Part shown: one piece after another, positions 1 to 11,699 of the stretch
Layout of the letters: every line of letters starts with the position of its first letter
Position numbering within the stretch: position 1 is the first letter of the stretch
Assembly: GCF_001411555.2 (NCBI RefSeq)
Contig: NC_049907.1
Location: 38,865,482-38,929,481 of the forward strand
From: Juglans regia
Taxonomy: Eukaryota > Streptophyta > Magnoliopsida > Fagales > Juglandaceae
Length of the DNA: 64,000 bases
Reading direction: 5' to 3'
Position numbers and translations under genes: made by a program
Notes under the pieces: generated by a model
The model's database searches: none
What the model was told of the DNA's origin: nothing
Seen by the model: the letters and a program-made list of their open reading frames with translations, nothing else

Positions 1-2327
1 GCCAGCCAAGAATATTATTATTGACACAGCAAGTCCAAGTGTCGGAAGCGCATATCCTAATGTCCATCCTACGTTGTCTTGTACGTAGACAAGAACTGTA
101 TTGGCAAAGAGTGTCCCAAAGAAGATGCTGAACATCCACCAGTTGAAGAATGACAGCTTGAAGGCCTTCTCCTTGGGGTCAAAATCATCAAATTGATCTG
201 CCCCGATGGTGGAGATGTTGGGCTTGGTTCCACCTGTTCCCAAGGCTAAGGTATATAGTGCACCATAAAACACAGCTAGCTGTAATGTCGAGGCTTTCTT
301 ACAATTTTCCACATTAGTTTCCAAGCAGGGAGGCGGTCTTAGGCCATGGAGTGAAACTGCTAGTGTGAGTAGTGACATCCCCTGCCAATTTAGCCACGAA
401 ATACTTGAAGAAATCAGTCGCTGCGTATAACAAAGCAACTAATATTAGACTTTGCCTATCTTTTTCTCCCACTTTAATTAGCTTCATAAAAATTCCTGCA
501 TGTGTTCTTTTCAGGTACTAATTACTAGTTTTATATATGGGTAATGATACCTAACACTTCCTTTACTATTACTTTACTATTCAGTTTGTTTTTTTTTTCC
601 TTTTGCTTAATGAATCTGGATTAAAAATCTCAGAACATGACCTTCTTGTATAATCTAAAAGAAAATAAATTTAATTAACCAACGTAATCATATAATTTAA
701 TTAAAAATAAATCTAATTATAAAAATTAGCTCAGAGAACATAATCTTCTTGCATAATCTAGAAGAAAATAAATTCAATCAACTAACATAATCATGTAATT
801 TAATTAAAAATAAATTCAATTATAAAAATTAGAAGCAAGGTGGTCATATTCTAGGATTTTTAATCCAATTTTAAATAGCAAAAAAAAAAAAAAAAAAAAA
901 CCAACTGAATAATAAAACAATAGTAAATGAGATGTAAGGATATCATTATCGTGTAGACTTGTAAAAAATATTTAGTAAAAAAATAAATTATTCTATGATT
1001 TATGTCATAGAGTGAAATGAATTATAGAATAATTTATTTCAAAAAAATGAATTTATTATTTTGCAATTCTATTTTTTTTTTCAAGTGTAAAAAAATATTT
1101 TGTATTTTGTATCATAATTATTCTATTTTGCATAAAAAGAATAATTTATTTCACTTTTGACATAGAATCACAAAATATTTTTATACTAAATATTATATCT
1201 ATCTTTCCTAATAATGGTATAATGATTTCAAACCAAGAAGTCAGCTTAAGACAAAAACGTATAATTAATGCAGCTGTTTATAAAACAATAAAAATGTGGA
1301 ATGATGAGAAATATTGACTATCAAGATATTGTAAAATAATAATATTATTATTATAATAATTATGATAACAATATAATAAAAATCACTTTTTTGTAAATTT
1401 GACTGACGAAGATAGCTAGGATAAAGAGATTAACTTTTAAGTTATAAAATAAATAATAAATTTTTTTTATTAGTTTAAATTTTTTAGATAAGCGATAAAT
1501 TTACATAATATTATAATAGAGATCTTAAATTTAAACCGGTCTGACTCTATATTTTATTTTATTTAATTAAATATTTTACGTATTAGACAATCTATTAAAG
1601 AGAAATATGACCTATATCTTCCTATTAAATATTTTATCTTATATTTTACGTGAGGAAGAATATTGAAATATAAAATAAATAATAAAATAATCTATATCTT
1701 CCTATTAATTTAAAATTTTGAGATAAATATTAATTTTACGTTACGATCAAGATGGATAAAAAGACAACATTCAAGTTGTGATCATATTAATTATATATAG
1801 ATATCCTCTAACAATTATAAAATAAAAGTACTATTAATAATAATGTCAGCTGTAATTTTCACCTTTCAACTGTTGCCAGCTTAATTAATTAGAAACGAGC
1901 TAGAATTCTCCGATCGAAGAAAATATCATTAATGATATTGTTTAACACTTGTACGTACACGGCCATGATCAATCGTCATCTTTGATTATTTCTCATATTT
2001 GAGTAGTACAAATATATATATAATATATATTCGACCAATATAGAAGCAAAACTTACGGTATCAGTTAATTCAATAGAGCAAGTAATAACCCCATGCATTA
2101 ATTATTTATATATATAATATTAATGGCGTTAGATTATAAATAAAATATTTAAATGTATGATCAGGTTAAATTTCCACGCAGTTGTTGAACAGACGTTTAA
2201 CGTCTGATCATAGAAAGAGATAAATATATATAATTGTTTAATTTATACTCTAATAATTGGGTGTAATTATACTATAGAAAGGCATACAAACTTACAATAA
2301 TAAAGATTGTTCAAAAGAAGTGTTGTG

Positions 2328-2372
<45 letters not shown>

Positions 2373-3883
2373 GGGAACGGGCCTCAGGTGCGTTAGTCAT
2401 GGGGTGTACCTGACATAATTATTTAAATAAAAAAAATAAAAAAGTCAGTAACTTATTTGTCTAGAAAAATAAAATACAATGTTAAGAAAAATAAAAAATA
2501 AAGATTAAAAAAATTTAAATTTTAGCAAAATCTGAGCATTGGTCTGCATTGTATATTGGATTATTTATTTACTCTCTATATAATAATAAAATATTAGTAA
2601 TTTTTTATTTAAAAAAATTTGAAACAAAAAGAAAAGAAAATTAGTACACTGTCAGAACAAAAATGACATAAAAAAACGTCAATTCATGTATGCCGCGGGG
2701 CTATTAAATGCCTTTTGGTAAAACATGATCTTTCACGTCAAATGGTCAAGGGAGTTACACGTCAAATGGTCAAGGGTCTTAAAGACTTTTTGGTAAAACA
2801 GAATCATTCATTAAATTCTAAAAGAGTGTTACACGTCAAATGGTCAAGAATTTTAAGGGTCATTTGATAAAATATGATTTAACAGACTTAACAGAAAAAT
2901 AAAAAAAGTTAACAAAAAAATAATAAAAATTATTATTCATAATTAGATAGTTACTTATTATAATAGAGTAGATATAGTGCAAGATAATTAATGAAGAAGT
3001 ACATACCGACATATAAATTATGGATGCAATGAGGAAAGTCCAGTAACGACCAAGATGAGCATCGGCGACATAAGCACCTAAAATGGGAGTCATCCAAATA
3101 GTCCCAACCCAATTAGTGACATTGTTGGCAGAAGTGACCGTCCCCTGGTGGAGCTTCTTTGTTAAATATACAATGAGATTGGAGGATATTCCGTAATAGG
3201 CCATGCGCTCAAAAACCTCGTATACTGCATGCATGCACATGATCAACTTATCAAGATCATCAGAAAAATAGTCGGAAAATTAAGTTTAATCTCCATGCAT
3301 GCATGAGTTTTTATCCCACAAGCTTCCCCCACAACAAAATTTTGTGGGAATAAGATTTTTCCTACAAAAAGTCCTCTTTTTGCCACAAAACTCGATCATT
3401 CATGGGAAATTGCAGTTTCTGTCGGAAAATTTTATATATCAAAGCTGCTTCCAAGAATATTAAGTACATGAATTTACTCCAATCCATGCAAGTGATTATA
3501 TGACGTACGTTCCTGATCATGGAAATAAGTAAAGGAAGGTGATCATAATTAAGCTGCTAGTTTTAGTTCTTAAATATAATCCTATTTGATTAACATGATG
3601 AAAATATACGGATACCCATACTTAATTATTACGGGCCGGCAAAGGAAGATGGAGGCATGGCACAGACAAGGGCAAGAGGTAATTAAGCTGCAGGAAGAGT
3701 GGGCTGTATCTGTAAGTTTGTCACTTTTACCTCTAAAAAGATGAGTGAGTACCTTGTTTGGATTTCAAGTTTCAAGGAACCTAACACGCGTACGTGTATA
3801 TCCTAAAAGGTACATATATATGGACTTGTTAATTTGTGAGTGATAGCCAAATCCAGGATTCTATGCCTTGTGTGCGCGCGCAC

Positions 3884-3923
<40 letters not shown>

Positions 3924-4065
3924 AGGTTAATAATTAGTAATTACCAACAACAAACCAGCAAGCAGTCCATCCACCTCTCTTGGATCTAAGAACTAGGTTG
4001 CCTTTCAGATCCACTGTTCCATCCTGCGTGTATTCACCATCAAGCTGCGCTGCTTCCTCCGCCAT
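1..4065 (-). CDS. NPF5.2: NPF5.2/PTR3-type proton-coupled transporter, 5' half (exons 1-3)
   Basis: A plasma-membrane-type NRT1/PTR (NPF) family carrier of peptides, nitrate or other small solutes, truncated by the window edge. Exons on the minus strand are 4065-3945, 3224-3007 and 381-1. All have GT-AG borders and matching phases (121 + 218 nt, then phase 0), giving 240 residues of an expected ~580-600. Exon 2 carries the ExxER proton-coupling motif (EVFER) and the first membrane helices with the LGAYVADAHLGRY loop. Exon 3 carries the family signature GTGGTKPNISTIGADQFD and the FFNWWMFSIFFGTLFANT helix. The start is the ATG at 4065-4063, followed by the usual short hydrophilic N-terminus (DGTVDLKGN). 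Introns are 720 and 2625 nt. The larger one holds foldback transposons and an AT microsatellite. I see no stop or frameshift. From memory the closest relative is Arabidopsis PTR3/NPF5.2; other NPF5 members are possible. The substrate is not deducible. Confidence 0.93.
541..950. mobile_element. MITE-like foldback element in NPF intron 2
   Basis: The first ~58 bases (starting GTAATGATACCTAACA and running into a T-tract) match the reverse complement of the last ~62 bases (ending AAGGATATCATTATC after an A-tract). Both arms share blocks such as TTTACTATT and TATTCAGTT. About 410 bp, no coding capacity, and it contains the tandem duplication at 631-831. A clear target duplication was not found. 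Confidence 0.55.
631..831. repeat. Tandem duplication, two ~100-bp units
   Basis: Unit 1 (about 631-729) and unit 2 (about 731-831) share the order CTTCTTG, ATAATCTA, GAAAATAAAT, TAATCAT, TAATTTAATTAAAAATAAAT and AATTATAAAAATTAG with scattered changes. They form the core of the foldback element in the NPF intron. Confidence 0.7.
962..1190. repeat. Inverted-repeat (foldback) AT-rich element
   Basis: The left arm (GTAAAAAATATTT, then TATGTCATAGAGTGAAATGAATTATAGAAT) pairs imperfectly with the right arm (AAAGAATAATTTATTTCACTTTTGACATAGAATCACAAAATATTTTT). It is probably a second MITE in the same intron. No clear target duplication. Confidence 0.4.
2328..2369. repeat. (AT)n microsatellite
   Basis: About 20 uninterrupted AT dinucleotides in NPF intron 2. 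Confidence 0.9.
2734..2849. repeat. Three copies of a 19-base motif CACGTCAAATGGTCAAG
   Basis: The motif starts at about 2734, 2758 and 2832 in NPF intron 2. The first two are nearly adjacent; the third follows ~55 bases later. The surrounding text (TTTTGGTAAAACA, then CATTTGATAAAATA) is also partly repeated, so this looks like local tandem duplication with decay. Confidence 0.6.
3886..3921. repeat. (GA)n microsatellite near the NPF exon 1 donor
   Basis: About 18 GA repeats directly follow a CGCGCGCACGCG purine/pyrimidine alternation. The tract lies in intron 1, about 24 bases beyond the exon 1 donor site. Confidence 0.9.
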
Positions 4066-4171
4066 ACTTTTACTTACAGTGACAATCTCTCTCTTTTTTC
4101 TTTCCTGATCAATTTGATCACACCCTTGCAGTTTGCTCTAGTATTTCATGTTGTCGGGGCTCAACCCAACC

Positions 4172-4182
4172 TTTTTTTATAG
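4172..4182 (-). promoter_or_regulatory. TATA box of the NPF5.2-like gene
   Basis: On the minus strand the sequence CTATAAAAAAA lies about 107 bases upstream of the transporter ATG, a normal spacing for a plant core promoter with a short leader. The leader between them is rich in GA/AAG. The copia element begins only 160 bases further upstream, so most of the ancestral promoter has been displaced. Confidence 0.5.
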
Positions 4183-4342
4183 ACTGCACGCTATTTATTC
4201 TCCTTCGGTAGTTGGGTCCTCATTTTGCGGACCGCATCTTAGGCCTTGCGTTAGCAATGGGCAGACACCTTCTTAACGGCGGGATATGCCTGCCCTCAAA
4301 ACAGCACTTTCTTCTATTAATTCTTTTTTTCATTAAGTAGCT

Positions 4343-4649
4343 TAATGAGATTAATTCTTATTACGCATATCATATGCTTGATAGAATGTGTGAAGCAACT
4401 TTCATTCCTGGTGTATTGTTTTCATTACATAGTTTTGACCCTTTTGCATCCATACATATAGATAATATTTACGGTAATTAACAAATTTTTCACTTTTCTT
4501 GTATTTGTTCATACCTGTCCTTCCATAATCATGATTTTGTTTTCTTTTGTTGTGCATCTTTGTTCTCTGTTGTGATGCATGTAGTGTTATTGTTGCATGT
4601 TCTTACAATATGTGGTGGTCTCATGCTTGCCATGTGATCTTCCTTAACA
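4343..4649 (-). repeat. 3' LTR of the copia element
   Basis: The partner of the LTR at 8910-9231. It is bounded by TAGCT on the left and by the polypurine tract (minus-strand GGATGGGGGGC, 4650-4660) on the right. Confidence 0.88.
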
Positions 4650-4661
4650 GCCCCCCATCCG

Positions 4662-7600
4662 ATCCAAGTGGCACTTGTGAAACTGTGATACTTGATCGAA
4701 GAAGGTGAAAGCGAGCTGCTGACAAAGGCTTTGTGAGAATGTCAGCTAATTGATCTTTGTTGGCCACAAATGAAACCTTGAGAGTCTTTGCCGATACCCG
4801 GTCTCTTACAAAGTAGTAGTCAGTTCTACATGCTTGGTATGAGCATGTAAAACTAATTAACAGATAAATAAGTTGCTCCTAGGTTGTTACACAACAAGGT
4901 TGGTGGATCATCTAAGTAAATACCAAGTTCCTTGAGAAGTGAGAATCCATAGAAATTCACATGTAGCATTGGCAACCGCCTTATACTCTGCTTCGGTGGA
5001 GGATCTTGCAATGGTTGGCTACTTTTTGGAGCCCCAAGATGACAGCGAAAAAATACACAAAACCCACCTGTGGATTTTCTATCATCTGGGCAACCAGCCC
5101 AGTTAGCATTAGAGAAGGTCGAGAGAGAGAGAGAGAGTTTGGAAGACTTAGCAAAATGAATGTATAAATTGGAAGTAAGCCTAAGATACCTAAGAATTCT
5201 TTTAACAGCTTTCCAATGAGGAATTTGATAGACTTTATTTACAGCGAAAGAAATGTTAGGACAAGTAAAGGCTAAGTATTGCAAACTACCAACAATGCTA
5301 CGGTATAGAGATCCTCAAAGGAGGTCCTCTCAAATGTCGAAAGTTTAATGGAAGAGGACATGAGAGTAGAAACAGGTTTGGCTTGTTGCATATTGGCTCG
5401 TCTAAGAAGATCAGAAGTGTATTTAGATTGGCTGAGATACAAGCCATCAGCAATTCTGGAAATTTCAATTCCCATAAAGTAATGCAATTGTCTTAAGTCC
5501 TTAACAGGAAAAGACATACCAAGAGCCAAAATAAAATCAAAAACAAGAGATAAATTGCACCTAGTGACAATAATATCATCAACATATATTAAAACAAAGA
5601 CCATATGTGCATCATGACGATAAATAAAAAGTGAAGTGTTCGATTTGGACTCTTGAAAACCCAATGAACACATTTTGTTACTAAGTTTGGAAAACCCGGC
5701 CCAAGGGGCCTGTTTGAGGCCATATATAGCCTTTTTCAATTTGCACACATGAGGGAAAATCAGGATATACAAAACCAGTAGATTGCTGCATATAAACTGC
5801 TTCTTCCATATTACCATGTAAAAATGCATTTTGTATATTTAATTGTTGCAGAGGCCAGTTGAATGAAACAGCAAGTGAAAGTAATAGACGTATACTAGTG
5901 GGTTTAACAACAGGGGAGAAAATCTCAGTATAATCTATAATAGCTTGTTGGTGAAAACTCTTAGCTACTAGACGTGCTTTACGCCGTTCCAGAGACCCAT
6001 CAACTTTCCTTTTAGTCTTAAGAATCCATTTAGGACCTAAGAAATTGTAGGAAGAGGATGGGGGAACAAGGTCTCATGTTCTGTTTTGCAAAAGTGCATG
6101 AAATTCAGTCTCCATGTTTGTGCGTCATTTGAGAAACTTAGTGGCCTCCGAATAGGATGTGGGTTCCTCTGGAATCATGGTGGGTGTAGTGGTTGTGAGT
6201 GAGAGTGAAGAAGTGCGATGAGGCCATGGTATAGTGACATATGTGCCTGTAAGGGGTTTTGAAATATTTACCTTTGAACGTGTAATCATGGGATGAAGGT
6301 TGGAAGGTGGCTCAGCAATGGATGATGGCGAGGAGGAGTGAGCCGAAGTGTGCGTCAAATTTGGAATGGGAACAGTTAAGTTTTGCAAAGAGGAATCATG
6401 TGAAAATGAAGTGTTGGGGGGAAGGGATGATGAATTTGGGTTTTGATGGGATTGAAGTGTTAGGCCTGAAGTGTTGGGTTGAGTAGTGGAAAGAAACGGT
6501 GAGGGAATATTTGAGTTAGGGCCAGGTAGTGAGACATGGGTAGGTTCTGGGCTATGAAATGAAATAAGTGATGAATTTTATGCATGAGGGGAACCAGATA
6601 GTGGTGTGGGCTACGTGTGAGTGGGTTGTGCCAATGGAAAGTCAGCCTCATTAAAAATTACATCTCTAATTATATAGATCCAGCCCGATGGAACATGAAG
6701 GCATCGATAGCCTTTATGATATGGGTTGTAGCCCATAAAGATACAACGAATGGATCGGAAGTCCATTTTATGACGATTATAGGGACGTAAATTTGTCCAG
6801 CAAGCAGCACCAAAAGTGCATAAAAAATTGTAATCGGGAGATTTTTTACAAAGAATTTGAAAAGATGATTTATTTTTTAAAACTGGAGTAGGCATTCTAT
6901 TGATAAAAAAAAACTTATGTTTGAAAGGCATCGGCCCAATACATATGAGGTATTGATGCTTAAGCCAAAAGTGATAAACCCGTTTCAATAATGTGCATGT
7001 GACGGTGTTCAATTGAACCATTTTGTGCATGAGAATGAGGGCTTGTTATGCGATGAACAATGTCATAAGATTGAACAATTTTCTTAAAGGGTCGGAACCC
7101 ACCACCCCAATCTGATTGCACCTCCAAAATTTTTGAAGAAAAATAATTGTGAACATAACTCAAAAGGGCAACAAAAATTGAGATCACATCCGACTTTGAT
7201 TGAATTGGAAACAACCATATATATTTGGAATGATCATCAACTATAGAAAAATAAAACCTAGTACTATTGGTGGATAACGCTGGGGTCGAACCCCATACAT
7301 CAAGGAAAAGTAAAGAAAATGGGCATGCGGAGCGTGAAGGGGATAAAGGATGAGGCAACTCATGTGTTTTTGCCTTAATACAAGCAGTGCAAGGTGATAG
7401 TGATGTGTGTGTAGTAACAGGAAGTGCAAAGTTACAAATCGTAAAGGCTGTGGTTTTTGGGGAGAGGTGTCCTAGCCGAAGGTGCCACTGGAAGATAGAA
7501 GTGCATTCACCAATGCAAGCTTGTAGAGAAACCAAAATGGGTGGATGAGTAGTGGCATCTGCAGGTCAGACATCCAGCCCATCTTTAACAGTGCCCTAAA

Positions 7601-8847
7601 GTAGAACCCTCCATGTTTGTAAATCCTTCACAAAGAAACAAATAGAGTAAAACTCAAAATACACAGAATTGTCATGAGAAAATTGACGAACGGAGATTAA
7701 GTTCTTTGTAATGGAAGGAACATCAAGTAATTTATAGATAAGAAAGGTGCCAGAAGGACTATGCAGCTGAGTAGTGCCCATATGTTGGATCGGCAAGGTT
7801 GAACCATCTCCAATGCTCACTTGATCGGAGTCCTAATAGAAAGAAGAATCCACATTAAGGTCGTTGTAATTTGAGGTATGATGAGTCGCAGCTGTATCAG
7901 GAAACCAGGAACTAATGTGTGAAGTGGGTGGGTACGCAGTGGTGAGGTTAGCTGAAAGGGAAGGGGGAGGGGCATTCTGGTAGCTCTGATTAAATCTGTG
8001 GTAACACACAAAGGCAGTATGCCCTAGCTTGCTACACACTTGACAAAGTGGGCGAGAGTCTGGTCGTTGTGGAGAAAATGAGGATGGAAAGCTGCCTCCC
8101 CCATGCCAACCACGAGAACCTTTGGACCCTTGGCCACGAGAAAAAGATTGACTAGAACCATGTCATTTCATTGTGGCGACATTAGCAAATATTGAGGAGC
8201 CACTAAGAAATGTTTGATGTTGATGAGCAAGCCTAGACTCGTGGTTTAGCAGGAAGCTATAAAGCACGGGTAGTTAGAGAAGTGACTAAAGCATCATACT
8301 CGGTTCCTAATCCTGCAATGAGATAAACCAAAAACTCAGATGGTGTTAAAGGCTGACCCGCAGCTCCTAAGGAAGCAGCTAAAGCTTTTGCTTTATGATA
8401 ATACTTTCTAATAGAATCAGGACCCTTTTTCAAGGTCACTAACTGATAATGGGTTTGCATTGTGTGTGCAGATGATTGAGCAGCAAACAAAGAGTGCAGT
8501 GTAGTCCAAAATTCTTTCGAAGTGGAGCACTCAAGGACCTAAGCTAAGACCTATTCAAACATAGAAGAGTTAATTGTAGAGAGGATGCATTGATCCACTA
8601 ACACCAATTGCTCATACTCAGAATTAGGGAGATTATCGATCATAGGAGATGACATTGGAGAAGAGCCATCCACATGACCCAATAGCTGGTTTCCCTTTAA
8701 AAAGGGAACCATCTAAGCTGTCCATAGAAGAAAGTTTTCTATGGTCAGTTTAATTGTTACAAAGTGATTCGCGGAGTTGAAGATAGAAGGATTAATGAAG
8801 TATTGACTTTGGGATGTGGAGATGGGTGAAGAATCTGAGGATGTCAT
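4662..8847 (-). pseudogene. Copia gag-pol polyprotein, multiply disrupted
   Basis: Gag begins at the ATG at 8847-8845 (MTSSDSS). An in-frame TAG interrupts it about 44 codons in, after the LLWTA motif. Further pieces in order are: gag body 8490-8257 (DSIRKYYHKAKALA); a CCHC knuckle near 8040-7990 (CSKLGHTAFVCYH); the protease region near 7820-7600; the GAG-pre-integrase HLRLGH motif near 7480; the integrase core to about 7030, with a conserved-looking SDWGGGF in place of SDxGxEF; a continuing segment at 7030-6611; reverse transcriptase at about 6120-5270 with YVDDIIVT; and RNase H/C-terminus at 5280-4662 (QLADILTKPL). Adjacent pieces are in different frames or separated by stops, so it cannot make a full polyprotein. 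It is a non-autonomous relic; no function is inferred. Confidence 0.9.
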
Positions 8848-8895
8848 TTGGCTATGTTGTAAAAACAGAGGAAAAAAAAAAGATACAAGTCAGTA

Positions 8896-8909
8896 GGCTC
8901 TGGATACCA
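8896..8909 (-). other. Primer-binding site (tRNA-iMet type)
   Basis: The minus strand reads TGGTATCCAGAGCC, one base from the common plant copia primer site TGGTATCAGAGCC. It is directly adjacent to the 5' LTR. Confidence 0.8.
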
Positions 8910-9231
8910 TAATGAGATCAATTCTCAGTATGCATATCAGATGCTTGACAGAATGTGTGAAAGAACTTTCATTCCTAATGTATTGTTTTCATTACATAGT
9001 TTCGACCCTTTTTACATCCATATATATATATAGACAATATTTACAGTAACTAATTTTTCACTTTTCTTGGATTTGTTGACACGTCCTTCCAGAATATTAT
9101 CCTGAATTCTAGATGATTCTGTTTTCCTCTGTTGTGCATCTTTATTCTCTATTGTGATGCATGTAGTGCTGCTATTGCGTGTTCCTGCCCTATGTGGTGA
9201 TCTCGTACTTGCCATGTGATCTTCCTTAACA
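8910..9231 (-). repeat. 5' LTR of the copia element
   Basis: It aligns along its length with 4343-4649, sharing blocks such as TTTCATTCCT, TGTATTGTTTTCATTACATAG, TTTTTCACTTTTCTT, GATGCATGTAGTG and GCCATGTGATCTTCCTTAACA. It is bounded by TAGCT on the right and the primer site on the left. Confidence 0.88.
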
Positions 9232-9267
9232 TAGCTTTATCTTTTGAGAATAACTTCTGGCAGGAGG

Positions 9268-9310
9268 CACCTATAATGTGTTGTTATCGGAAACCAAAAG
9301 AGAGGTGACA
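9268..9310 (+). repeat. MULE left terminal inverted repeat
   Basis: It begins CACCTATAAT and ends GAGAGGTGACA. Eight mismatches in 43 positions against the right terminus. Confidence 0.75.
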
Positions 9311-9776
9311 CGTAAGCAACACATTATTCAAATTACACTCTGCGATATAGGGGATTTGCGTCATCCCTCCCTCTCTCGAGCCTCCCCTCCCCCTCTCGAG
9401 CCTCCCCTCCACCTCTCTTTCTGTTCACAAAACCTATGCTCCCTCTCTCTCTGCTCTCATTGAAGCCACTCAGATGCGTGTTGAAACCTCTGCTCCCTCT
9501 CAAAAGACAAACCCCTCACCCAAATTCGAGCGATTCTCTCACTCTCTCGATCCAAAACTTTGGGTCACGCTGCCTCTCTTGAGACCTACAAAAAAGACGT
9601 CGAGGTAGGGTTTTTTTGTAGGGTTTTTTTATTACTCCATCTCCATCTCCGTCTCTCTCATGATTTTATTTTTCAGAAATCACTAATTTTCGAAAGTTTT
9701 ATTTTGTAGGGTTTTTTCATTGCTTGCTTGAAAAAACTTCAAAACCCTAACCCAAAATCCTTGACTCCACCGAATA

Positions 9777-10814
9777 ATGAAGGTACGTAGTGAAATCTGA
9801 GTTGGATAGATTTGGATAGAAATCTAAGTTTGATAGATTTGGATAGAAATCTTAGTTGGAATAGAAATCTGAAGTCATTTAGATGGATAGAAATCTGATG
9901 TCATTTTGATGGATATAAATATGAGTTGGATTGAAATCTTGGATAAAAATCTGAGTTGAATAGATTTGGATAGAAATCTGAATTGGATAGAAATATAAAT
10001 TTGAGTTAGAATAGAAATCTAAAGTCATTTAGATGGATAGAAATCTGAGTTGGGATCTTAGTGGGGTGAAGGGGTGAATCAAGTTGACATTAAATCTATG
10101 CATTTCATCAGTGATACTTGGATTAATTCTGCTGGTTTTTTCCGTGGTATTAATGTAGCTGTTATACCTTAGCACCATTTGAAAGTAGAAAGTGAGAGCA
10201 AAATGTAAAGTAGTTGTTTGTAAATGTAATTTTATTACTCCTTTCAGTCTGTTTGGACTATTTTCATGTGACTGTTTCAACTATTTTCGTACATTGTTTG
10301 GACTAAAATTGGGTCATCAAAGGTTGTAAAAAATGCTAGTTTACACCTTACTTTCTTAGTCTTGTTTAATTTTCAACTAATTGTTTTGATATGCTCGTTG
10401 TTATTGCCTTTCAAGTTTAACAACGGTGCTACTTCAAGTTTTTGGACTTCAAGAGATGAAGATTGGTTTGAGAGACCACTTTGTCACTGTTGGATTCCAT
10501 CAAAGCTAAGGATTTATGCGAAAGATACTAGTTTTGGCAAATGGTTTTTCAATTGTCCAAAGTATAAGATGGACAAACAATGCAATTTTTTTTAATGGCT
10601 TGATTTTGAAATGGAACAAAAAATTTGTTGCAAAATGACATTAGAGTTAGCTAAAAGAATGAACGACAGGATCAATCAAGAACGTAAGTTCGCTGAAGAA
10701 GCAAAATTCAAAACTATGGAAAAGAAGTACAAGGAAACATTAAAAGTTTTATTCTTGTCATGGTTTTGTATTGTTTTGCTTTGTGTTGTAATTGCTTTAA
10801 CTTTTGAACGATAA
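9777..10814 (+). pseudogene. GRF-type zinc-finger, tail-anchored protein (one in-frame stop)
   Basis: A small gene carried by the MULE. A plausible first exon holds only ATG AAG (9777-9782) followed by the donor GTACGT. The intron (9783-10415) contains a minisatellite. Exon 2 starts at 10416 after a pyrimidine-rich CTTTCAAG acceptor. The protein has a GRF zinc finger with the typical spacing: PLCHC, a lysine/arginine stretch, GKWFFNCPKY, then QCNFF. This is followed by a coiled-coil-like region (ERKFAEEAKFKTMEKKYKE) and a C-terminal hydrophobic helix (about WFCIVLLCVVIAL) ending in FER. The whole is about 133 codons. A TAA at 10593-10595 falls inside the finger between QCNFF and WLDFE, where family members usually have a residue such as Leu. 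One substitution would explain it. GRF fingers bind DNA or RNA ends in other proteins; the role here is unknown. It may be a read-through or dead copy. Confidence 0.7.
9789..10052. repeat. Minisatellite based on GGATAGAAATCTGAGTT
   Basis: About ten imperfect units of GGATAGAAATCTGAGTTGGA with variants that add ATTT or AAGTCATTTAGAT. The array lies inside the predicted intron of the GRF-finger gene. Confidence 0.8.
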
Positions 10815-11699
10815 TCATGTAGTAAAGACAGTTGGTTTATATGTAAGATGACCCTTTATTAATCATGTAGTAAGAACAGTTGGTTTATATCTACCATCTT
10901 ATATATATAACAGCCATTTATTGTACTTCTTGTTGTAAATGTATTAAGATATGATAATCAATTAAAATCTTCAATGGCTTTAATATTTCTGCATTTCATT
11001 AAGCCAAAGGCTTTAACCCAAATGCTCATGGCCACTTAAGAATACTAGTCTGGAAGTAACATGGCCACTCAAGCTCATTCAAACAACAAACACCAACCAA
11101 AATCTCCACTTGAGCTAGATCAAGAACTAAATCAAATAAAAATCAAGAACTAAATCAAATAGTTTTCTTGCTTGATTTCTTGGTCCCAAACATCTAAGAA
11201 ACATTAAAAAAACTGAAACATAAAAAAGAAAATCAAATAAGTTTTGGCATTTCTTGGTACAGTTGTTAAGCAAAAAACTTAAACAAAAAGAGACAAAACA
11301 AAACATCATAGGATTGAAGTGTAATTCCAACAACAGCAGCATTGGCCAAGACGCCACCACCAGTGGTTGAATTTCCAGAGGAATAGGGCTGGTGAATCAG
11401 TGAATTTCTAGACCTGTAATCAACAGTGAATTACACTTATGGGAGCAAAAAAAATCATCAAATTACAAATAAAGAATAATTTTCCAAACATGAATGCCCA
11501 AGTTAAACATTAAAAACAAAATCAATTTTGCCAATAAGAGTACCATCACATTCCATGCAAAGAAGTTGCACGCCCAAGTTAAACACCAACCTCATGTTTC
11601 TTGTTCAAGATCCACCCTTTGTGATATGTTATCATTTATATTTCCAGCATCCCTACATGAAAGACAAAAAAAGCATAAAAATAAAGTTATTAAATTAAA

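Larger units (their letters stand above)
4343..9231 (-). mobile_element. Ty1-copia LTR retrotransposon, full structure but decayed
   Basis: A 4889-bp element in minus orientation. LTRs lie at 4343-4649 and 8910-9231 and begin TGTTAAGGAAG when read on the minus strand. The flanking 5-bp target duplication is TAGCT (4338-4342 and 9232-9236). A tRNA-iMet-type primer site (TGGTATCCAGAGCC) abuts the 5' LTR, and a G-rich polypurine tract precedes the 3' LTR. Domain order on the minus strand is gag, CCHC knuckle, protease region, integrase, reverse transcriptase, RNase H, which is the copia order. The LTRs differ by many substitutions and indels, so the insertion is old. It sits ~280 bases upstream of the NPF start codon. 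Confidence 0.9.

Noticed and set aside
9789..10052. Regular repeats considered as a CRISPR array
   Set aside because: Units are directly adjacent and variable with no unique spacers, and this is plant nuclear DNA; it is a minisatellite.
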